From positions 1-57,825 of the forward strand of contig JBJMSU010000135.1 in the NCBI GenBank assembly GCA_045801465.1: a stretch of DNA of 57,825 nt. The letters are read 5' to 3'. A program made the position numbers and the translations under genes. The notes beneath the pieces are model-generated. The model had not been told where the DNA came from. It was given only the letters and a program-made list of their open reading frames with translations, and did not search any database. Positions within the stretch are counted from its first letter, which is position 1; each line of letters opens with the position of its first letter. Source of the DNA: DATFWC01 sp045801465. GTDB taxonomy: Bacteria; Pseudomonadota; Alphaproteobacteria; Rhizobiales; Xanthobacteraceae. Shown here piece by piece: positions 1 to 9,524 of the stretch.

Positions 1-1
1 G

Positions 2-439
2 AATGCTGAATTGATGCAACAGATGTGGGAAGCCGGGCGCAACATGGCTTCGCAACTCACCGACCCGTCGTTGAACCCAGTTTTCCGGGCACTCGGAGCT
101 TCTGACGAGGAGGCCCAAAGGGCGGCACAGCAGTCTGTACGGAACATGGAAGCCGTTCTGGGATCGAGCAGCCTGGTCACCCAAGAACTTCAGAACATCT
201 CACGGGAATGGCTGGAGTTCGCGCAGTCTCGGCTGCAGCAGAATCTAGGCTATCTGAGCGCGTTGGGGCGGTGCCGTACACCGCAGGATGCTGCTGCGGT
301 GCAAACAGAACTCATGCGAGACAACTTCGAGCATCTGCTGCAAAGCGCTCGCCGAACAGCCGAGATTTCGGCCCGAATGGCCGATCAGGCGACTCGCCAG
401 ATAACGGAAAACCTCAATCGCGAGCGGCAAGCCGCTTAG
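2..439 (+). CDS. Phasin family protein, 5' end cut by window edge
   Basis: Phasins coat polyhydroxyalkanoate granules or act as small helical stress proteins. About 142 residues are visible, almost entirely amphipathic helix, rich in Gln, Ala, Arg and Glu, with the phasin-like stretch LVTQELQNISREWLEF near the middle and a helical C-terminus ending ERQAA. The frame stays open to the window edge, so the true start may lie upstream; internal candidates are TTG at 11 and ATG at 14. The TAG stop (437-439) coincides with the left end of the IS701-type element, so the natural C-terminus may have been changed by the insertion. Assignment rests on composition and helical pattern, not on a catalytic motif. 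Confidence 0.75.
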   Translation, partial: NAELMQQMWEAGRNMASQLTDPSLNPVFRALGASDEEAQRAAQQSVRNMEAVLGSSSLVTQELQNISREWLEFAQSRLQQNLGYLSALGRCRTPQDAAAVQTELMRDNFEHLLQSARRTAEISARMADQATRQITENLNRERQAA

Positions 440-1937
440 TACTACTGCGTCATTAGCGGTCTTGCCTCGAGTATCGTCTGTTTGGAGAGTGACAGCACGG
501 ACATCGTGGCAAGCGTCTGACAATGGCATCGATCAGCCTTTGACGCATGGTTGCGATCGAGTTCGGGATGTGGCGTTCAGGCCGCAAGGGGGGATCCTCT
601 GGGTCGGTAACCGTGGGGTACTGCAAGTTTCGGGAACAGAGAGGCGGAACGAGGTCCTGAGGGGGGAATCGTCTCCCGCTCGGAGATCAAGAATCCGTAG
701 GCCGCGATGCACAGCGTGGCGTGATGGTGGAAGCCACGCCACCCGCGTCCTTCAAAATGGCCCAGCCCGACTTCCTGCTTGAGTTCCTCATAGTCGCGCT
801 CGATGCGCCAGCGCAGCTTGGCGGCGTCGACCAGATCGCGGAACGGAATGTTTTGCGGCAAGGTCGAGAGCCAATATTTGGTCGGCTCATCCTCGCCCTC
901 GGGCCACTCGATCAGCAGCCACTCCTTCGCCGGCTTCATAGGACGTTCGTGGCGCGATGCAACGTGCACACGCAGGCGGGCAAACCGCGAGGACAGCCGT
1001 TTGTTCGTGCCTTCCCGCCACGCGATCGTGCGCCACGCGTTCGCCCGCAGCCCCAAGGCGACGTCCTTGACCGAGATCGCAGTGGCGGCGTCGTGGCGAC
1101 CCCTCTTGGGTGCCCGGCCGCGCCGGGTGCCAGGTGCCCACACCAAGGTTTGCGGCTGAATGCCGGCCACATAGACCTTCCCCAGCTCGGTGATGCCCGT
1201 GCGCAGCTTGGCGTCGTGGCCGAAGCCGGCATCAATCAGCACCAAGTCGCCAGGAAGGCCCATGTCACACGCCCAGCGAATCTGGTCGAGCGCGATCTCC
1301 GGTTTGGTCTTGAAGCCGATCTCTTCAGGCACTCCCGCCTTACGCCGACGGCTTTCGTCCTCAGCCCAATCCTTCGGCAGATACAGCCGATAGGCCACCG
1401 GCAGGCTCGCAGCGTGATTGGCAATCGACAGCGTTACTGCCACCTGGCAGTTCGCCTGCTTGCCAAGCTGCCCGCAGTATTGGTGCCCCACCCCAACCGA
1501 ATGCCGTCCCTGCTTGGGAAAGCTCGTGTCGTCGATGATCCAAGCCGCGATCGCTCCGTACCGCTCGATCGCCGGCAACACCATCTCCCGCACCTTGGCC
1601 AACACCGCCACATCCGACCAAGCTCCTTGACCAATAAAATGCAGCAACGATTGATGCTGTGCCGCAGTGCGCCCAGGCGCCGTGATCGCCGCCATCGGCT
1701 CAACGCTCTTGCGCTCGACCGGCATCACCAGGCCGGTGCAATAGTCGCGCAGCGGACCAGCCCGATCCGCGTGCCCAATCACGCTCACAAGACCCTCGAC
1801 ATAGCCCGTAAACCGCGATTCAATCCCTCTCGCTCCTCGGAGACCCATCCCAAAACTCCCTTTATTCCAATGGGAATCGCCTCCATTACGTGATTCTCAA
1901 GTCCAATCACCTGTGGCCTTCTGACTCAGTAGTGCTA
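437..1937 (-). mobile_element. IS701-family insertion sequence, complete
   Basis: The element is about 1.5 kb, the usual IS701 size, and carries one intact transposase on the minus strand. Imperfect terminal inverted repeats of about 20 bp are visible: the left end reads TAGTACTACTGCGTCATTAG (437-456), and the complement of the right end (1918-1937) reads TAGCACTACTGAGTCAGAAG, matching at most positions. The exact ends and the 4-bp target duplication are not resolved: TTAG on the left and CTAG on the right are similar but not identical. The element sits directly on the phasin stop codon. About 120 bp of non-coding DNA lies between the left terminal repeat and the transposase stop. Confidence 0.8.
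577..1848 (-). CDS. IS701-family transposase
   Basis: DDE transposase of 423 residues that mobilises the surrounding element. The RNase H-like catalytic core is clear: WIIDDTSFPKQG carries the first Asp, the conserved HSVGVGHQYCGQLGKQ follows, VLIDAGFG supplies the second acidic residue, and the C-terminal RIERDYEELKQEVGLGHFEG supplies the Glu region. These are typical of IS701 (DDE_5-like) enzymes. The frame is uninterrupted and full length (usually 400-450 residues), so the transposase is probably functional. The C-terminal tail after residue ~395 (Pro/Arg-rich) is less family-like. The long plus-strand frame opposite it is a shadow. Confidence 0.9.
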   Translation of the reverse strand: MGLRGARGIESRFTGYVEGLVSVIGHADRAGPLRDYCTGLVMPVERKSVEPMAAITAPGRTAAQHQSLLHFIGQGAWSDVAVLAKVREMVLPAIERYGAIAAWIIDDTSFPKQGRHSVGVGHQYCGQLGKQANCQVAVTLSIANHAASLPVAYRLYLPKDWAEDESRRRKAGVPEEIGFKTKPEIALDQIRWACDMGLPGDLVLIDAGFGHDAKLRTGITELGKVYVAGIQPQTLVWAPGTRRGRAPKRGRHDAATAISVKDVALGLRANAWRTIAWREGTNKRLSSRFARLRVHVASRHERPMKPAKEWLLIEWPEGEDEPTKYWLSTLPQNIPFRDLVDAAKLRWRIERDYEELKQEVGLGHFEGRGWRGFHHHATLCIAAYGFLISERETIPPSGPRSASLFPKLAVPHGYRPRGSPLAA

Positions 1938-2342
1938 GAGCATTTGCCGTTTCGCTTGACGCAGCCAAGCTCATCATTGCCGGGCTTGGCCCGATAGGCG
2001 CTAACATAAGCCCAGCACCGGAGTGAACGACCTCTATCCTTCGAGACGCGGCCGTCGGCCGCCCTCAGGATGAGGTCTATTTGAGGCCCATCGTAGCGAT
2101 CCCTCATGGTGAGGAGCGTCGCGAAGCGACGCGTCTCGAACCACGGGATCGCGTTCACTCGTTATTTTAACGCCTATGCGCCTTCGCGGGGGCAGGCTTG
2201 GATCCCGGATCGGCTCTCGCTCAGGCGACTCGTGCGCGATGACATCGCATCCCAGGTGCTTGATTTGCCTGGGGTTCCTATCTTTGCCATACCACGGCCA
2301 TATCCTTGCTTTACGCGCCCTGTGGGGCCGGAGAAGGTCTAA
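1938..2342. repeat. Intergenic region with REP-like palindromes
   Basis: About 400 bp without a convincing gene. It holds two palindromes of a type common between rhizobial genes: one around 2037-2074 (TTCGAGACGCGGCCGTCGG... to CTCAGGATGAGG) and one around 2099-2147 (CCTCATGGTGAGGAGC... to GCGTCTCGAACC). The two are oppositely oriented copies of one unit and could form a large cruciform. A further stretch near 2185-2260 resembles other dispersed repeats in such genomes (CTTGGATCCCGGATC). Short open frames here are repeat-derived. A promoter for the downstream GTG-started gene must lie in the right part but no clear -35/-10 pair could be picked. Confidence 0.6.
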
Positions 2343-2996
2343 GTGTCCGATATCTTTCGCGAAGTCGACGAGGAAGTCCGCCGCGAGCAGCTCAAGAGGC
2401 TGTGGGACCGGTGGGGCAATTACATCCTCGCCGCCGCCGTTCTCGTCGTGCTGGCCATTGCGGCATGGCGCGCCTGGGAATGGTGGGAGATGAAAAAGGC
2501 CCAGGAAGCCGGCGCCGCCTATGAATCCGCGCTCTCGCTGGCCCAGGCCGACAAGCATGGTGAGGCCGAGGCGGCCTTCGCCAAGGTAGCGGCCGATTCG
2601 CCCAAGGGTTACCGCACTCTGGCGCGCTTTCGCGAAGCCGCCGAGCTGGCAGTGCGCGACCGGGCGGCCGCCGTGAAGGCTTACGATGCGCTGGCCGCCG
2701 ACGCCGGGATCGGACGCACGCTGCAGGATCTGGCCGCCGTGCGCGCCGGCCTGCTGCTGGTCGATACCGCTCCGTTGAGCGACATCCGGGCGCGGCTGGA
2801 GCCGCTGACCGGCCCCGATCGTCCCTTCCGCCATTCCGCGCGCGAACTGATCGCGATTTCGGCGTGGCGCGCGCAAGACATCGCGACAGCGCGGCGCTGG
2901 TTCGATATGATCATGACCGATGCCGAGACGCCTGCGGGCACGCGTTCCCGCGTCGAGATGCTGATGGCGCTCGCCGATGCCGAAGGCAAGGGCTGA
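2343..2996 (+). CDS. YfgM-like tetratricopeptide membrane protein
   Basis: Protein of 217 residues with a cytosolic N-terminus (about 27 residues), one transmembrane helix at about residues 28-47 (ILAAAVLVVLAIAAW followed by Trp residues) and a periplasmic helical TPR-like region. This architecture fits the YfgM/TPR_21 family, whose E. coli member associates with the SecYEG translocon and periplasmic chaperones. The start is GTG at 2343, chosen because the N-terminal SDIFREVDEEVRREQ motif is typical of alphaproteobacterial members. It lies 15 bp upstream of a small lipoprotein gene and then der, as YfgM precedes BamB and Der elsewhere. Confidence 0.8.
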   Translation: MSDIFREVDEEVRREQLKRLWDRWGNYILAAAVLVVLAIAAWRAWEWWEMKKAQEAGAAYESALSLAQADKHGEAEAAFAKVAADSPKGYRTLARFREAAELAVRDRAAAVKAYDALAADAGIGRTLQDLAAVRAGLLLVDTAPLSDIRARLEPLTGPDRPFRHSARELIAISAWRAQDIATARRWFDMIMTDAETPAGTRSRVEMLMALADAEGKG

Positions 2997-3011
2997 ACCG
3001 GAGAGCCTTAT

Positions 3012-3431
3012 ATGCGCCGCGCCTACCGTCTAATCCCGATCGCCGCCGTGCTGCCGCTCACGCTGGCACTTGCCGGTTGCGAAACATCTGGAATCTGGGA
3101 CAGCGCCAACAGCGTATCGGATCGCTTCCAGGACGCGCTCGCCGATTTCAGTCCGTTCGGGACGTCCAAGAAGCCGCTGCCGGGCGAGCGACGCGCGGTA
3201 TTTCCGGAAGGCGTGCCCGGGGTGCAGCAGGGCGTGCCGCCGGAGCTGATGCGCGGCAATCAGCAGGCCGAGGAGCTGCAAGCGCAACCGGAGCCGCAGC
3301 CCGCGTCCGCCGCCAAGGGCAAGACGAAAAAGACCGCCACCACGGCAAAGACGCCGGCGCGCGCGCGACCTGCGGCGACGTCGACCGATCCGCCGGAAGA
3401 TGGGGTCTGGCCGCCACCCCCCACGCGATAG
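3012..3431 (+). CDS. Small predicted lipoprotein between yfgM-like gene and der
   Basis: Protein of 139 residues with a lipoprotein signal: basic MRRAYR start, hydrophobic core and a lipobox LALAGC that would place the lipidated Cys near residue 23. The mature part is short and low-complexity, with KPLPGERRAVFPEGVPGV in the middle and a Lys/Ala/Thr/Pro-rich tail. No enzymatic motif is visible. In many proteobacteria the beta-propeller lipoprotein BamB occupies this slot; this protein is far too short to be BamB and has no propeller repeats. It may be anchored in the outer membrane. Function unknown. It starts 15 bp after the YfgM-like stop, probably in the same operon as der. Confidence 0.75.
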   Translation: MRRAYRLIPIAAVLPLTLALAGCETSGIWDSANSVSDRFQDALADFSPFGTSKKPLPGERRAVFPEGVPGVQQGVPPELMRGNQQAEELQAQPEPQPASAAKGKTKKTATTAKTPARARPAATSTDPPEDGVWPPPPTR

Positions 3432-3513
3432 GATCGCAATCAGTCGTCCATCGCCGCCGAGCGCACCGCGCGGTCCTTTTCTGACCGCCGATGACTGATT
3501 ACTGAGTCCCGGC

Positions 3514-4875
3514 ATGAGCTTCACCGTTGCCATCGTGGGCCGGCCGAATGTCGGCAAGTCCACCCTGTTCAACCGGCTGGTGGGCAAGCGCCTGGCGCTC
3601 GTCGACGACCGGCCGGGGGTGACGCGCGACCGCCGCGAAGGCGCAGCCCGCCTCGGCGATCTCGCCTTCACCATCGTCGACACGGCAGGCTTCGAGGAGG
3701 CGAGGCCTGAGACGCTGTCCGGCCGCATGCGCGCGCAGACCGAAAGCGCGATCGCGCAGGGCGATGCGGTGCTGTTCCTCGTCGATGCCCGCGCTGGCCT
3801 CACCCCGGTCGATCGCGCCTTCGCCGATCTGCTGCGCCGGAGCGACAAGCCGATCATCGTGATCGCCAACAAGAGCGAAGGCGCGGCCGGCGAGGCGGGC
3901 GCGCTCGAAGCCTATGCGCTCGGTCTCGGCGAACCGGTCGCCATCTCGGCGGAGCACGGCGAGGGCCTGAGCGATCTTTACGACGCGCTGCGCACGGCAC
4001 TGCCGGAGCAAACGGCGCCGCCGCAACAGGACGACGTCCCGTCGGCGCAAGAGGTGCGCCCCATCCGTGTCGCCGTGGTCGGCCGACCCAATTCCGGCAA
4101 GTCGACCTTGGTCAATCGCCTGCTCGGCGAGGAGCGGCTTCTCACCGGACCGGAAGCCGGCATTACCCGCGATGCCATCGCGGTCGACCTCGACTGGAAT
4201 GGTCGACCGTTTCGCCTTTACGACACCGCCGGATTGCGCCGGCGCTCACGCGTGCAGGAGAAGCTGGAGAAGCTCTCGGTCGCCGATGCGCTGGGCGCCG
4301 TCCGCTTCGCCGAGGTGGTCGTGCTGTTGATCGATGCCGAGAAACCGTTCGAGGAGCAGGATCTGCGCATTGCCGACCTGGTCGAGCGCGAGGGTCGCGC
4401 CCTCGTGCTGGCCATGAACAAATGGGACCTGATGACGCGACGGCCGTCACCGGCGAAACTGCGCGAGCAGGCGGATCATTGGCTGCCGCAGGTCAAGGGC
4501 GTGCCGATCGTCGGCGTGTCGGGCCTGACCGGCGAACGTCTCGATCGCCTGATGCAGGCGATCGTCGACATCCATGCCGTCTGGAACCGGCGCGTTGCCA
4601 CCAACCCGCTCAACCGCTGGCTCGGCGAAGCGATCGTGAACCATCCGCCGCCCGCGGTGTCCGGCCGCCGCCTCAAGCTCAACTATATGACGCAGCCGAA
4701 GACGCGGCCGCCGACCTTCGTGCTGTTCTGCACGCGTGCCGATGCGCTGCCGGACGCCTATCGCCGCTATCTGATCAACGGACTGCGCGAGGCCTTCGAC
4801 CTGCCCGGGACGCCGATCCGCCTGATCCTGCGCGAGAAGGAGAACCCGTTCGCCGAGAAAAGGCGCCGCACGTGA
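3514..4875 (+). CDS. der: Ribosome biogenesis GTPase Der (EngA)
   Basis: Double-Era GTPase needed for maturation of the 50S ribosomal subunit. At 453 residues it has the standard layout: first G domain with Walker A GRPNVGKST (residues 9-17), DTAG switch II and base-recognition loop NKSE (about 119-122); second G domain with GRPNSGKST (about 190-198), DTAG and NKWD; then a C-terminal KH-like RNA-binding domain ending in the basic EKRRRT. The first G4 motif is NKSE instead of NKxD, a variant I recall in other alphaproteobacteria. It faces the SDR gene convergently, 43 bp apart; a GC palindrome (CGCGGCGCGCCGCG near 4900) lies between them. Confidence 0.97.
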   Translation: MSFTVAIVGRPNVGKSTLFNRLVGKRLALVDDRPGVTRDRREGAARLGDLAFTIVDTAGFEEARPETLSGRMRAQTESAIAQGDAVLFLVDARAGLTPVDRAFADLLRRSDKPIIVIANKSEGAAGEAGALEAYALGLGEPVAISAEHGEGLSDLYDALRTALPEQTAPPQQDDVPSAQEVRPIRVAVVGRPNSGKSTLVNRLLGEERLLTGPEAGITRDAIAVDLDWNGRPFRLYDTAGLRRRSRVQEKLEKLSVADALGAVRFAEVVVLLIDAEKPFEEQDLRIADLVEREGRALVLAMNKWDLMTRRPSPAKLREQADHWLPQVKGVPIVGVSGLTGERLDRLMQAIVDIHAVWNRRVATNPLNRWLGEAIVNHPPPAVSGRRLKLNYMTQPKTRPPTFVLFCTRADALPDAYRRYLINGLREAFDLPGTPIRLILREKENPFAEKRRRT

Positions 4876-4918
4876 CTGACGCGAATTCGCCGGCAAAGTC
4901 GCGGCGCGCCGCGGCTCG

Positions 4919-5659
4919 TCAAGCCGGCGAGCAGAATTCCATGAGCTTCTGCGCGCGATAGTCGTAAAGCCTGCCGGTCGCGGTGAAGTCGGGGAGGCAG
5001 AGCGCGAGGATTTTCTCCGCGACCTGCTCCGGCTTCGGCAAGGTCGCCGGATCCTCGCCCGGCATGAATTGAGCCCGCATGCGGGTGCGGGTCGGGCCGG
5101 GATTGAACAGGTTCACGCGCACCGGGGTCGATGCCGTCTCCGCCGCGTAGGTGCGCACCAGCCCTTCGAGCGCCGCCTTGCTGATGGAGTAGGGGCCGCG
5201 ATAGGCGCGAAAGTTCGACGCCGCGCCCGAGGTGAGGAACACGGCGCGGCCGGTCTGCACGCGCTGCAGCAACGGATCCATTGAACGGATGAGACGCCAG
5301 TTGGCGGTCACGTTGACGGCGAACACCTCGTCCCACGCCTTCGGCTCGACGTGACCGAGCGGCGAGATGGGCCCGAGAACTCCCGCATTGCCGACCAGGA
5401 CGTCGAGCCTGCCGTAACGCTCGGCCAGCGTGGCGCCGAGCCGGTCGATTCCGGCGTAGTCTTTCAGATCGAGCGGCACCAACGTGGCCGATCCGCCGGC
5501 CGCGCGGATGGCGTCGTCGAGCTCCTCGAGCCCGCCGACGGTGCGCGCCAGCGCCACCACATGGGCGCCGGCTTCCGCCAGCATGAGCGCCAGCGCGTGG
5601 CCGATGCCGCGCGAGGCGCCGGTGACCAGCGCGATGCGGTCGGCGAGGGGCTTTGACAT
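4919..5659 (-). CDS. SDR family NAD(P)-dependent oxidoreductase
   Basis: Short-chain dehydrogenase of 246 residues. The Rossmann cofactor loop TGASRGIG lies at about residues 14-21, NAG at about 91-93, the catalytic Ser in LTSGA and the YSISK (YxxxK) pair in the usual positions. The sequence GAASNFRAYRGPYSISKAALEG resembles YciK-like SDRs. The substrate cannot be told from sequence. The N-terminus MSKPLADRIALVTG is the natural start. It follows purF on the same strand after a ~130 bp repeat-containing gap and ends convergently with der. Confidence 0.9.
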   Translation of the reverse strand: MSKPLADRIALVTGASRGIGHALALMLAEAGAHVVALARTVGGLEELDDAIRAAGGSATLVPLDLKDYAGIDRLGATLAERYGRLDVLVGNAGVLGPISPLGHVEPKAWDEVFAVNVTANWRLIRSMDPLLQRVQTGRAVFLTSGAASNFRAYRGPYSISKAALEGLVRTYAAETASTPVRVNLFNPGPTRTRMRAQFMPGEDPATLPKPEQVAEKILALCLPDFTATGRLYDYRAQKLMEFCSPA

Positions 5660-5666
5660 CGTTCAA

Positions 5667-5765
5667 CCTCATCCTGAGGAGCGGTGCGCAGCACCGCGTC
5701 TCGAAGGATGAGGTCCGCTCCATGCTTCGAGACGCCGCGCTCCGCGCGGCTCCTCAGCATGAGGC
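5667..5765. repeat. Pair of REP-like palindromes between SDR gene and purF
   Basis: Two adjacent imperfect palindromes: 5667-5713 (CCTCATCCTGAGGAGC... GCGTCTCGAAGGATGAGG) and 5721-5765 (CATGCTTCGAGACGCC... GGCTCCTCAGCATGAGG). They are inverted copies of the same unit seen near 2037-2147, which makes this a BIME-like block. The stems carry CCTCA/TGAGG ends and a variable GC-rich loop. It may stabilise mRNA ends or act as a terminator for purF. Confidence 0.7.
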
Positions 5766-5789
5766 CGTCACTAGGTCAAGGCAGCAAAG

Positions 5790-7286
5790 TCAGCTCGCCT
5801 CGGCGAGCAGCGACAATTGTCGCGGCGGCGCTTCCTGCGCGGTCTGGTCGGTGAGCGGGGTCGGATATTCGCCGGTGAAGCAATGGTCGGTGAACTGCGG
5901 CCGCGCGGCGTTGCGGCCGTTCTCGCCCATGGCGCGATAGATGCCGTCCATCGAGAGGAAGGCGAGCGAGTCGGCGCCGATGAAAGCGCGCATGCCCTGA
6001 AGATCGTGGGTGGCGGCGAGCAGCTTGTCGCGCTCGGGCGTGTCGATGCCGTAATAGTCGGGATGCGTGATCGGCGGTGAAGCGATGCGGAAGTGCACTT
6101 CGCGGGCGCCGGCATCGCGCATCATCTGCACGATCTTGGTCGACGTGGTGCCGCGGACGATCGAGTCGTCGACGAGAACGATGCGCTTGCCCGCCACCAC
6201 GGCGCGGTTGGCGCTGTGCTTGAGGCGCACGCCGAGCTGGCGGATATGCTGGGTCGGCTCGATGAAGGTACGGCCGACATAATGGTTGCGGATGATGCCG
6301 AGCTCGTAGGGAATGCCGGAGGCGCGCGCGTATCCGATCGCCGCCGGCACGCCGGAATCCGGCACCGGAATCACCACGTCGGCGGCGGCCGGCGCCTCGC
6401 GGGCAAGCTCCGCCCCCATGGCCTTGCGCACGTCGTAGACCGGCCGTCCGCCGACGATCGAATCCGGCCGCGAGAAATAGATGTATTCGAAGATGCACGG
6501 CCGCGGCGCCGTGGGCGGGAACGGCTTGTGGGTTTGCCTGCCGTCCTCGTCGAACACCACGACTTCGCCGTTCTCCACGTCGCGGACGAACTTGGCGCCG
6601 ATGATATCGAGCGCGCAGGTCTCGGAGGTGAGGATCGGATGGCCGTCGAGCTCGCCCAGCACCAGCGGTCGAATTCCCAGCGGGTCGCGCGCGCCGACCA
6701 GTTTCTTGTTGGTCAACCCGACCAGCGAATAGGCGCCTTCGAGCGCGCGCAAGGCTTCGATGAACCGCTCGATGAAGCGGTTGCGGCGCGAATGGGCGAC
6801 GAGATGCAGGATGACCTCGGTGTCGGTGGTCGATTGCATCATGGCGCCTTCGCGCACCAGCTGGCGGCGCAACGTCAACCCGTTGGTCAGGTTGCCGTTG
6901 TGGCCGACCGCGAACCCGCCGGTATTGAGCTCGGCGAACAGCGGCTGCACGTTGCGGATGATGGTCTCGCCCGTGGTCGAGTAGCGCACATGGCCAACGG
7001 CGACGTGGCCGGGCAGGCGCTCGATGACCTCGCGCCGCGAAAAGGTGTCGCCGACGAGGCCCAGCCGGCGTTCGGAGTGGAACCGGTGTCCATCGAAGCT
7101 GACGATGCCGGCGGCTTCCTGGCCGCGATGCTGCAGGGCGTGCAGCCCGAGCGCCGTGATCGCGGCGGCGTCCGGATGGCCGAAGATGCCGAACACCCCG
7201 CATTCTTCCCGCAGCCGATCGCCGTCGAGATCGAGAAGGCCTCGCTGGTCCTGCATGCCGTCGCTCATCCCGTCTCCCGTCGCCAT
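5790..7286 (-). CDS. purF: Amidophosphoribosyltransferase
   Basis: First committed enzyme of de novo purine synthesis: converts PRPP and glutamine to phosphoribosylamine. The Ntn-type glutaminase domain begins at EECGVFGIFG, with the catalytic Cys at about residue 29 of the chosen start, implying a short propeptide that is removed. HALQHRGQEAAGI and the C-terminal PRPP-binding loop VLVDDSIVRGTTS are clear. The start ATG at 7286 lies 11 bp after the cvpA stop; alternatives are ATG 7268 (preceded by GGGAGACGGG) and ATG 7256. The frame is open much further upstream only because cvpA is read there in another frame. Predicted length about 498 residues, normal for the family. Confidence 0.97.
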   Translation of the reverse strand: MATGDGMSDGMQDQRGLLDLDGDRLREECGVFGIFGHPDAAAITALGLHALQHRGQEAAGIVSFDGHRFHSERRLGLVGDTFSRREVIERLPGHVAVGHVRYSTTGETIIRNVQPLFAELNTGGFAVGHNGNLTNGLTLRRQLVREGAMMQSTTDTEVILHLVAHSRRNRFIERFIEALRALEGAYSLVGLTNKKLVGARDPLGIRPLVLGELDGHPILTSETCALDIIGAKFVRDVENGEVVVFDEDGRQTHKPFPPTAPRPCIFEYIYFSRPDSIVGGRPVYDVRKAMGAELAREAPAAADVVIPVPDSGVPAAIGYARASGIPYELGIIRNHYVGRTFIEPTQHIRQLGVRLKHSANRAVVAGKRIVLVDDSIVRGTTSTKIVQMMRDAGAREVHFRIASPPITHPDYYGIDTPERDKLLAATHDLQGMRAFIGADSLAFLSMDGIYRAMGENGRNAARPQFTDHCFTGEYPTPLTDQTAQEAPPRQLSLLAEAS

Positions 7287-7297
7287 GTACTGCCCGA

Positions 7298-7891
7298 CTA
7301 CCTGCTCGCCGCGCGAAACATGGGCGCGAGACCGGACCGTTCTCCCGGAGGTGCGTCCTGAGGCTCCTCGTCGCCTTTCGGTCGCTTCAACCGCTTTAAG
7401 ATGGTGCTCTCGGGGTCGTCCGGCAACATCGACATCAACCAGTCGCCGGTGCCCTTGAGTACAACTTTCGATTTTGCATCCTTGACCCAGGTCGGCTGGC
7501 TCTTTTCCGGAACCAGCCAGGCGAAGAACAGAAACGCGACCACCACGATCACCAGGCCGCGGGCCAGCCCGAACAGGAAGCCGAGCGTGCGATCGAGCGC
7601 GCCGACTCGGCTGTCGAGCACCATATCTGAGATCTTGATGGTAAAGATCGACACAATGAGGAGAGTCCCAAGGAAAACGCCGCCGACCACGGCCGCACCC
7701 GCGAACATATCGCTGGTGAAGTATTGCTTCGCCTGCGGCAAAAGTTTCGGGTAGGCGTAGAGCGTCACCAGCGCGGCGGCCCCCCACGAGGCGATCGACA
7801 GGACCTCGCGCATGAAGCCGCGAATCATCGCGAGCAGCCCCGAAATCATCATCACGGCGAGAAGAACGATATCGAGCAGCGTGATCGGCAT
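7298..7891 (-). CDS. cvpA: CvpA family inner-membrane protein
   Basis: Protein of 197 residues with four predicted membrane segments: about 5-25 (LLDIVLLAVMMISGLLAMIRGF), 30-48, 65-85 and 100-125 (LGLARGLVIVVVAFLFFAWL). The RGFMREVLSIASWGAA stretch is the hallmark of the CvpA (colicin V production) family. Its place directly upstream of purF with an 11-bp gap is the classic cvpA-purF arrangement. The cytoplasmic C-terminal tail is Pro/Asp/Lys-rich and variable. Its molecular role is unsettled; links to envelope integrity are reported for other species. Confidence 0.93.
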   Translation of the reverse strand: MPITLLDIVLLAVMMISGLLAMIRGFMREVLSIASWGAAALVTLYAYPKLLPQAKQYFTSDMFAGAAVVGGVFLGTLLIVSIFTIKISDMVLDSRVGALDRTLGFLFGLARGLVIVVVAFLFFAWLVPEKSQPTWVKDAKSKVVLKGTGDWLMSMLPDDPESTILKRLKRPKGDEEPQDAPPGERSGLAPMFRAASR

Positions 7892-7992
7892 CGAGCGCTC
7901 TCACATCTACAAACGCGCGCGGCTATCATGTGCCTGGAATCGGCTTGGGGCTGGCGAGCGCGCCACGTGTATAGCGGGAGCGGGGCCTCCCG

Positions 7993-9402
<1,410 letters not shown>

Positions 9403-9524
9403 GCGGCAATCGAAGACAGAGCGGCCGCGAAGTCAACCGGCCCGCGCCGTCCCTCGCCGCTTTTGGCGGCTCGCCCACCAACAGCGCCGGGGCAGGCGAA
9501 TTTGCCCACCCTACGGAGCACTCG

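Noticed and set aside
721..1893. 390-residue plus-strand frame opposite the transposase
   Set aside because: Exact antisense of the IS701 transposase; Arg/Leu/Pro-rich, no domain.
7287..7904. Long minus-strand frame joining purF to an upstream 200-residue extension (total 704 residues)
   Set aside because: The upstream part is cvpA read out of frame: Arg/Ser/Gly-rich shadow composition, while cvpA itself has proper membrane helices.
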